From positions 2,790,001-2,854,000 of the forward strand of contig NZ_CP104263.1 of the NCBI RefSeq assembly GCF_025244825.1: DNA of 64,000 nt, written 5' to 3'. Position 1 is the stretch's first letter; every line of letters starts with the position of its first letter. Below are positions 57,990-64,000 of the stretch, piece by piece. The notes under the pieces were generated by a model that did not search any database, was not told the origin of the DNA, and worked only from the letters and a program-made list of their open reading frames with translations. The position numbers and the translations under genes are program-made. The stretch is from Arthrobacter jinronghuae. Its GTDB lineage: Bacteria > Actinomycetota > Actinomycetes > Actinomycetales > Micrococcaceae.

Positions 57990-60900
57990 TCAGCGCGTGC
58001 GGTCCTCCTCCGGGGCCTGCATGCGGCCCGGAGCGTTTGTGTCCGCTCCAGGTCCGGCGTTGCCGCCCGGTACAGGTCCCGCTCCATCCGCACTGCCGGT
58101 GTTCGAGGGGCCGGACACCGCCGGCGCATTGCCGGTGTTCGAGGGTCCGGACACCGCCGGCGCACTCCCCTGCGCCGGGTACACCGGCACCGGCGGTGCC
58201 GAACCGGTTGCCGGCACCGGAAGGGCCGGGTCCCCCTGCGCAGTTTGAACAGGTGGATTCCCCGGTTCCTCGGTCCGCACACGGGTGAGCCGCCAGACAG
58301 CCAAAGCGATCAGCCCGATGCCCAGCAGGGCCAGGAGCAGGAACGTGTAACCGCGCAGGTACCAAAGCACCGCCAGCACCACACCGGCCGCGCCCCACAG
58401 AGTGAACAGCCTTCTGCTCGCCAGAAGACCGAAGGCCAGGAGCCCGGCGTGTGCCACCAGCGCCCAGAGCTGTTTTCCGCCTCCACCGAAGATGACCGTG
58501 GACAGACCGCTGGATGAAAGGATGACGGCCGAAACCCCCAGGACCATGGTGCCCCGCTGGTCGCGTTTACGAAGGAACTCGTAAGCTGCGAATCCGGCCA
58601 GGACAGCTGCCCAATACTGCAGGGACCAGAATCCGCTGACGTTGCCCAGAACGAGCCAACCCATTCGCTGCACCGCCAATGCGGTCACCAGCACGGCGGC
58701 CTGCACGGCCGGCTCACGGAACCGGGCGGGAACCTCGACGAGGGCCAACGCCAAAGCAGCAACCACGGTCAGTGCGCCGGCTGCGGCTGACGAGTCAGGG
58801 ACCATTGCCGGTATCGCCGCCAGTGCCAGGATCAGAGCCGAAGCCGAGCCCAGGATGCTCCGGCGGAGCTGCGAGGGCGAAGTGGCTCCCGCCGCGCCGC
58901 CCGGCCGCGATGATTCCACCGAACGGAGCGGGGTGAGGAGACGGAGGGCCTGGAGAACAGCCGCTGTCACCCAGAACGGCAGCAGCGAAGCAAAGCCGGC
59001 ATCCCCACTGCCTGCAAGGACAGTATCGAAGAGTCCCCGGAACAGGGCCATCATTCCCATGGTGAGCAGGACCGGCGTCCCGACGGCCAGCCACGCAAGG
59101 CTGCGGGCAGAGGAGACAACCAGGAAGATTGCCGCACCCAGAACGAAGGCAGCAGCCAGCAGGAAGCTATTGTCTATGGCCAGGCTGATCACAAGGACAG
59201 TGGCGGTATAGCCGACGGCAGCTACCAGCAGTGCCGTACGGGTGGGTTTATCGAGGGACCTGCGCGCTTCCCCGCACAATGCCGCCGCTGCGAGGACGAG
59301 CAAAACCGATCCTGCCGCGCCGCCGTCGAGCAGCCCTTCCCGAAGCGATCCCCGGCTGCTGAACTGCAGCAGGTTGCTGAGGACCAGCGGAAGTGCACCC
59401 AACGCGTACACGGCGGGATAGACAACCCAGGCTGACCTGGGGTGCCGCTCCGCACGGCGCTGAGTGAACGCAGCCGCAGCCGTGATGAGGAGCAGGAGCA
59501 GATGCAGCGCGACGACGTCGCGTTGGTTGGCCGTTCCGGCAAGGAAGCTGTAGACGATCGGAATCAGGGCCAGCAATGCGATGCTCAGCCACTGCGACGT
59601 TTCGGAGTATCCCATGTCGTCGAGTCGGCGATGCAGCAGGGTACGGAACAGCTGCTGTATTGCCAGTGCTACGGCGCCGGCAATGAACAGGCCGTGCATA
59701 CCGACGCCGAGGTCGGCAGCCACGAGCACCGTCTGGACCACCACCAGGCCCTGCACGCCGAGGAGGTAGAGACCGCGGTTGCTTTCTGTGCGCTTCAGTG
59801 CGAGATGCACAAAGTAGGCCAGGGCTGCCAGAACCAGCAGTTCGTAGCCGCGCAGCCCCAGCACTCCGGCACCTACCGCCGCCGCAGCGGCGAATCCTGC
59901 CAGTGCCGCTGCTTCGTACCGATCGGGAAGCAACAGCGAGGTGGCAACATTCGCGGCCAGCGCGATCCAGAGCAACGCCAAGGTCCAGCCGGCCCAGTGT
60001 CCCTCGACTGCCCGGGATGCGGCAGTAGCCAGCAGCGCCACCAATGCGGCGGCGGCGAGGAACTCGGCAGCGAACCTCAGCGGCCTACCCCTCCGCACGC
60101 GGATGACGGCGGCCAACTGGCTGAACACCGCCACGGCGGCGGCACAGAGGACAAGGAACATCAGCATGCCGCTTTGCGCGGCCGGTCCCTGCAACCCGAC
60201 ATATGCCAGGGGAACTCCTGCTGATGCAGCCAGACCGCCCCACCGTGCCCATGATGCAAGCCCCAGCGGCTCCAGCATCCCGGCAAAGAAGGTCCGCAGC
60301 ACCTGCCCGACGGCAATACCGACCGCCACGGCAGCGAAGACCTGATGAACGTCCCCGGTCAGGTCGGCCGCCACCAGCCCGGCCAGGATAACCGCCAGGA
60401 TCTGGACGGCCAGGAGATAGGCGCCGCGGAGGGGATTGCTGCGGCCCAGAACGAGGTACGTGCAGTAGGCAAGGGCTGCCAGCACCAGGATCTGGTACCC
60501 CCTGACCCCCAGGACCCCCGCGCCAACGACGGCGGCGGCGGAGAAGCCGGCGGGTGCAGCCAGTGCGGGCCAGCTGCGGCGAAGCATCAGTGCAGTAAAC
60601 ACATTGACGGCAAGCGCCGCGGCGAGGACGGCCACGGTGGCAACTGCTCCGTTGCCTTCCGCCGCCCGCACGCCGGTCACCAGCAGCAGCACCAGTCCTG
60701 CTGCGGCGGCGGCTCCAACGGAAGCCTGGGTACCGGGAACACGCTTACGTCCGGTGACGCCGGCGGTTCCGCTGGAAGCTGCGGTAGAGGACCCCGGCGA
60801 ACCGGTATCGGCCGCAACGTGTTCACCGAAGCGCGTCCGCCCTGCCGCCCCAAGCGTGTATGCGCCCTGGGTGAGGACCGCGGAACCGGCGCCGATGAGC

Positions 60901-63737
60901 AGCAGGACAACTCCGGTCTCCGAACGTGCTGCGGTGTAGGTAAGGATGTAATAGAGCGGGGGCAGCATCGCCAGCACGGTGACGGTTGCCCACAGGAGCG
61001 TCTGGGCGAGTCCGAGCCCGCGGAGTTTCCGGTCCAGGAAAATCCGCAGAAGGTGCTGGGCAGCCAGGCAGGCCGCCATGGCAATAAAGATCCCGTGCAC
61101 CCCCGCTCCGAGGTCTGCGGCAATCAGGGCAGCCAGGGCAGTCAGTTGGGTCTGTCCTGCCGCCAGGTAATAGGTCCGGTGCGTCTTGGGCGCGAGCTTC
61201 CAGGCCAGGACGGCACAGTAGCAAAGAGCAGCGGCTGCAAGCAGTTCGTAGCCCCTGATGCCCAGGAGGCCTGCACCCATAAGTACAGCAGCCGCGAAAC
61301 CGGCCGGTGCAGCAAGGAGGTACCTTCCGCCGGGCCGGAGGACGGATGTCAAAACGTTTCCGGCCACAACGGTCCACAGGCCCACCAAGGTCAGGGTTAG
61401 CCCCGGCGATTCCTGGAAGCGGAGCAGCAGCGTCAGGACCACCGCGGCAGCAGCCGCAGTGGTAATGGCTGCCCCCGGGAAGCGTTCGGGCTTTGCGCGC
61501 CGTGTACGGACAACCGAAACGGCCTGATTGGCCGTCAGCGCGAGCACCGCGGTGACGAGGGCCCAGGCTCCTGCATTCACCCCGGACACTCCGACAAGGG
61601 AGGCGAGGACGGTCAAGGACACCAGCAGGACGGCCGCAGCGCGTGCGGCGAGGACGAATACCAGACGTTCCTCCGCGCCGCCCCGCACCGCACGGATCAC
61701 CAGATAGCCTGCGAGGACTGCGGTGGCCAGGACGCCCGGCCACAGTGCGTCGCCGGGCATCAGCGCATTAGGCACAAAGGCGAGGGCGGCCGGCATGGGC
61801 ACCGCATACTCAAGGCGTCCGCCCAGTTTCCAGGCGGCGGCGAAATACGTCAGCAGGACTACGACGACGGTTCCTGCGAAGGCAACGGAACTTCCCGAAG
61901 ACTGCCACTCGCGAACCACGTACCAGAGTCCGGCTACCAGTGCGGTGCACGCCTGCAGGACCAACAGGGCGGCCACATCGACGCGGAAGAATCTACGCGC
62001 AGCTTCTTCGGGGGCAGCCGCAGGCTTCTTCTTGAGGCTGACGGTTGCCGCCATTGAAGCCGCGGATTCGGATGCCGGGGCGGGAGATGACGGGACCGGT
62101 GGTGCCGGTTGTGCCGGTTGTGCCGGCACGGGCACAGGCTTGTTGCCCTGTGCCGCAGCCGGTGCCTGCGGATCGGAAGCCCCTGTTCGTACAGTTCCCG
62201 CCTCCGGGCGGGAACGCTCGTCGACGTCCCGGTCCAAAGGCAGCCCGGTGCTCTTGGCGGCCACCTGCAACAGGGCTGCTGCACCGTACATGGGGCGGCG
62301 TGCCAGGACCCCTGCCGTCTGGACCGCAACCTGCACCGCGAAAGCGAGCAGCGTCAGCTGGGTGCTGTCCGTAACGGAATAGAACAGGGACGTAAGTCCC
62401 ACGGTGCCGGCCGCCCGCAGCCCATAGCTGTTGACGAGCTGGTGGCGGGCGGGGCCCTGCCAGAGCATTACGGCGTAGTAGAGGGCGAATGCGAGGAACA
62501 GGATCCCCAGCTGCGCCGAGCTTAGCTGGCCGGAGATCTGGACGGAGGCGATGGCCGTAGCCGGAACCAGGTAGCGGTGGGAGCGGACAAATGCATCTAC
62601 GTAGAGATTGTTCAGCCAGCCCGGACGCCGGACCGCAGCGAGGCTGATCAGGGTGGCCAGAATGACCGTGAAGAGGAAGTACCAGACGATTCCCCAGCGC
62701 AGTGCCGCACCGGAAGCCAGGCCCGAGGACAGCAGGAACGTCAAGGCAAGATAGGTGACTACCCGGCTTTCAATCTTTGCGGCGGCGTACGCAAACGCCG
62801 CGGTTCCAACCACCGAGGTGACCAGCCAGGCCGCAGGTCCGTCCGGAAGCACAAAATTGAACAGGGCTAGTCCGACCACGGGGATCAAGGCCAGGCCGGT
62901 ACCCGTAAATGCTACGGCTGCCGGCCGAAGGCGGGCGCTTCGGGCATGTATGACCAGTCCCGAGATATAGAACAGGGCCGTGACAGCGACAACTCCGAAG
63001 AAGCGGGCCTCTGCCGGGATGGCCAGCCCGATGAACAGTGCGGCAGCAGCCACCAGCAGGAGGCTGGCGGAGTAGAGCGTGATGTTGATGTTGCGCAGGT
63101 CCCGGCGTCGTTTTTCTTCCTTCAACTCGGCTTCGGTCTTGACCAGCGGAACCGGTCGAGGCGGAACCGGTCGAGGCGGAACCGGTCGAGGCGGAACCGG
63201 AACGTTCCGGTTCGGGGCACCGGGCGCTGGGACGGCAACCGGCGGGTGGCCGCCCGGCACTCCGACAGGAGGCACAGCGGCTGACGGAGCATGGGACTGA
63301 GACGACGGAACCGTGTATGAGGAGACATACGAAGCAGTGGGGGCCGGTGCGGCAGCGGGGGCAGGTGCGGCAGCAGGGGCAGGTGCGGCAGCAGGGGCAG
63401 GTGCGGCAGCAGGGGCCGGTACAGCAGCAGGGGCCGGTACAGCAGCGGGAGCAGGTGCGGCAGCGGGTGCAGCAAGAGCCGGCGTGACGGCAGGAGGCCC
63501 AGCAGGGGCCGGCGCCGCGGCAGGATCCGAAGCGGCGGGAGCAGGTGCCGCGGCGGGTTGCTGGAAGCGCAGTGCTGCGTCGTTGAATCCCGCCCGGTAA
63601 CCGTCTTCGTAGATTTGGGCCGGCGGCGGCAGCGGCCTGCCCTGGCTGTCCACGGGGCGGGCGGCTTTTTTACCTGCCGACCGCCCTATGGCGAAACTGG
63701 CAGCGGCTGCTGCCAGGAAAAAAAGAAAGACCCCCAT
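57990..63737 (-). CDS. Giant polytopic membrane protein with triplicated membrane module
   Basis: A 1915-residue protein starting at ATG 63737. Residues 1-18 are a hydrophobic anchor; 60-200 a Pro/Ala-rich linker with PAPAAA repeats and three PPRPV units; 200-215 a charged helix (KTEAELKEEKRRRDLRNIN). From about 218 on there are dozens of hydrophobic helices, interrupted by polar Pro-rich linkers at about 500-580 and 965-1005. Three copies of a module (about 755-960, 1005-1212, 1218-1430) share GAGxLGxRGY[EQ]xL near 820, 1072 and 1289 and AADLxxxxH about 45 residues later. The C-terminal 90 residues are soluble and Pro/Gly/Ala-rich. Overall it resembles the very large SCO7613-type membrane proteins of actinobacteria, function unknown. 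The frame upstream of 63737 is not coding; GGAAGG lies 11 bases before the chosen start. Confidence 0.85.
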   Translation of the reverse strand: MGVFLFFLAAAAASFAIGRSAGKKAARPVDSQGRPLPPPAQIYEDGYRAGFNDAALRFQQPAAAPAPAASDPAAAPAPAGPPAVTPALAAPAAAPAPAAVPAPAAVPAPAAAPAPAAAPAPAAAPAPAAAPAPTASYVSSYTVPSSQSHAPSAAVPPVGVPGGHPPVAVPAPGAPNRNVPVPPRPVPPRPVPPRPVPLVKTEAELKEEKRRRDLRNINITLYSASLLLVAAAALFIGLAIPAEARFFGVVAVTALFYISGLVIHARSARLRPAAVAFTGTGLALIPVVGLALFNFVLPDGPAAWLVTSVVGTAAFAYAAAKIESRVVTYLALTFLLSSGLASGAALRWGIVWYFLFTVILATLISLAAVRRPGWLNNLYVDAFVRSHRYLVPATAIASVQISGQLSSAQLGILFLAFALYYAVMLWQGPARHQLVNSYGLRAAGTVGLTSLFYSVTDSTQLTLLAFAVQVAVQTAGVLARRPMYGAAALLQVAAKSTGLPLDRDVDERSRPEAGTVRTGASDPQAPAAAQGNKPVPVPAQPAQPAPPVPSSPAPASESAASMAATVSLKKKPAAAPEEAARRFFRVDVAALLVLQACTALVAGLWYVVREWQSSGSSVAFAGTVVVVLLTYFAAAWKLGGRLEYAVPMPAALAFVPNALMPGDALWPGVLATAVLAGYLVIRAVRGGAEERLVFVLAARAAAVLLVSLTVLASLVGVSGVNAGAWALVTAVLALTANQAVSVVRTRRAKPERFPGAAITTAAAAAVVLTLLLRFQESPGLTLTLVGLWTVVAGNVLTSVLRPGGRYLLAAPAGFAAAVLMGAGLLGIRGYELLAAAALCYCAVLAWKLAPKTHRTYYLAAGQTQLTALAALIAADLGAGVHGIFIAMAACLAAQHLLRIFLDRKLRGLGLAQTLLWATVTVLAMLPPLYYILTYTAARSETGVVLLLIGAGSAVLTQGAYTLGAAGRTRFGEHVAADTGSPGSSTAASSGTAGVTGRKRVPGTQASVGAAAAAGLVLLLVTGVRAAEGNGAVATVAVLAAALAVNVFTALMLRRSWPALAAPAGFSAAAVVGAGVLGVRGYQILVLAALAYCTYLVLGRSNPLRGAYLLAVQILAVILAGLVAADLTGDVHQVFAAVAVGIAVGQVLRTFFAGMLEPLGLASWARWGGLAASAGVPLAYVGLQGPAAQSGMLMFLVLCAAAVAVFSQLAAVIRVRRGRPLRFAAEFLAAAALVALLATAASRAVEGHWAGWTLALLWIALAANVATSLLLPDRYEAAALAGFAAAAAVGAGVLGLRGYELLVLAALAYFVHLALKRTESNRGLYLLGVQGLVVVQTVLVAADLGVGMHGLFIAGAVALAIQQLFRTLLHRRLDDMGYSETSQWLSIALLALIPIVYSFLAGTANQRDVVALHLLLLLITAAAAFTQRRAERHPRSAWVVYPAVYALGALPLVLSNLLQFSSRGSLREGLLDGGAAGSVLLVLAAAALCGEARRSLDKPTRTALLVAAVGYTATVLVISLAIDNSFLLAAAFVLGAAIFLVVSSARSLAWLAVGTPVLLTMGMMALFRGLFDTVLAGSGDAGFASLLPFWVTAAVLQALRLLTPLRSVESSRPGGAAGATSPSQLRRSILGSASALILALAAIPAMVPDSSAAAGALTVVAALALALVEVPARFREPAVQAAVLVTALAVQRMGWLVLGNVSGFWSLQYWAAVLAGFAAYEFLRKRDQRGTMVLGVSAVILSSSGLSTVIFGGGGKQLWALVAHAGLLAFGLLASRRLFTLWGAAGVVLAVLWYLRGYTFLLLALLGIGLIALAVWRLTRVRTEEPGNPPVQTAQGDPALPVPATGSAPPVPVYPAQGSAPAVSGPSNTGNAPAVSGPSNTGSADGAGPVPGGNAGPGADTNAPGRMQAPEEDRTR
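63146..63200. repeat. 15-bp coding repeat (PPRPV units)
   Basis: Three exact units beginning GCGGAACCGG and a partial fourth lie inside the giant gene and encode the PPRPV repeats of its linker. Exact DNA identity suggests recent slippage or expansion. Confidence 0.85.
63343..63468. repeat. 18-bp coding repeat, about 7 units (PAPAAA linker)
   Basis: Seven 18-bp units, the central ones identical (beginning GCAGGTGCGGCAG) and the outer ones differing by one to three bases, encode six-residue PAPAA[AV] repeats in the linker of the giant membrane protein. Such repeats vary in number between strains in other genes. Confidence 0.85.
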
Positions 63738-64000
63738 GAAACTGCTACCTTCCGGTTCGAGTTCGACTGGAGACCATCCTAGGGTGCTGCAGCTCACATG
63801 CTGGTAACTGTTCGATCCCGGTGGGTACAACATTCCGTGCCGGCCGCACCCAGGCGTCCTGTGCAGGAATAGTGCCTGACTGCCTGCGGGCACAGGGCAG
63901 GCCGCGTGGCGGCGCCCGGTCCGGTCCGGCACCGGCAGGCGGCGCAGCGCCCCCAGCCGACCCGCAGCGGCCCCCAACCGACCCCACAACCTGCCCCCGG
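63738..64000. other. Region upstream of the giant gene, no gene seen
   Basis: 263 bases to the window edge. No supported coding sequence. It presumably carries the promoter of the giant gene; I could not identify convincing -35/-10 boxes (TAGGAT near 63779 is one possible -10). Confidence 0.4.

Noticed and set aside
1..64000. Mobile elements, prophage, rRNA or tRNA genes
   Set aside because: I found no transposase, integrase, terminal repeats, or cloverleaf/rRNA sequence in the window.

Overview
This is a 64 kb high-GC chromosomal window from an actinobacterium, most likely Micrococcaceae (Arthrobacter sensu lato). The evidence is strong G/C bias at third codon positions, frequent GTG starts with 4-base GTGA/ATGA gene overlaps, Streptomyces/Arthrobacter-like ribosomal operon order (no rpsD between rpsK and rpoA, no rpsN between rplE and rpsH), short-LID adenylate kinase, and a YbdK-type glutamate-cysteine ligase. 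I see no rRNA, tRNA, CRISPR array, insertion sequence or prophage. The species assignment is inference.

Layout. (1) 1-5.9 kb: small unknown genes, a MalY/PatB-type lyase, a THUMP-like-domain methyltransferase, a shikimate-dehydrogenase-like protein of the HI0607 type, and a glutamate-cysteine ligase-like gene. (2) 5.9-11.3 kb, minus strand: a translation-coupled run of N-acetyltransferase, alr, tsaE, two small unknown genes, tsaB, rimI and tsaD (t6A tRNA modification plus D-alanine synthesis). (3) 11.3-25.2 kb: a divergent hexuronate utilisation locus. The minus arm is uxaC, manD-like, uxaA, eda, kdgK and an aldo/keto reductase. The plus arm is a LacI regulator, a four-gene ABC importer with spermidine/putrescine-type subunit features, and a uxuB-like dehydrogenase. 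A LacI-type operator lies in the divergent promoter region. Together they would carry glucuronate via fructuronate, mannonate and 2-keto-3-deoxygluconate to pyruvate and glyceraldehyde-3-phosphate. An altronate branch enters through uxaA, but no second oxidoreductase gene of the uxaB type is present here. (4) 25.3-31.5 kb: glgX-treY-treZ, the glycogen/maltodextrin-to-trehalose route. (5) 31.6-38 kb: NAD(P)HX repair, acpS, glmS, coaA and glmM. (6) 38.3-57 kb, all minus strand: the S10, spc and alpha ribosomal operons, with secY-adk-map, infA-rpmJ, rpoA, truA and rplM-rpsI. (7) 57.5-63.7 kb: a 43-residue membrane peptide and a giant 1915-residue polytopic membrane protein built around a repeated membrane module.

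Most of the window is conserved housekeeping sequence. The parts most worth a second look are the giant triplicated membrane protein, the unusual importer in the hexuronate locus, a near-identical 22-bp palindrome placed upstream of small unknown genes at two distant sites, two non-coding tandem repeats (27 bp x3 after rpsI, 25 bp x4 after the giant gene), a terminator-like hairpin inside the start of truA, and low-complexity tails on several ribosomal proteins. I did not find convincing evidence of a wholly new defence or mobile system.
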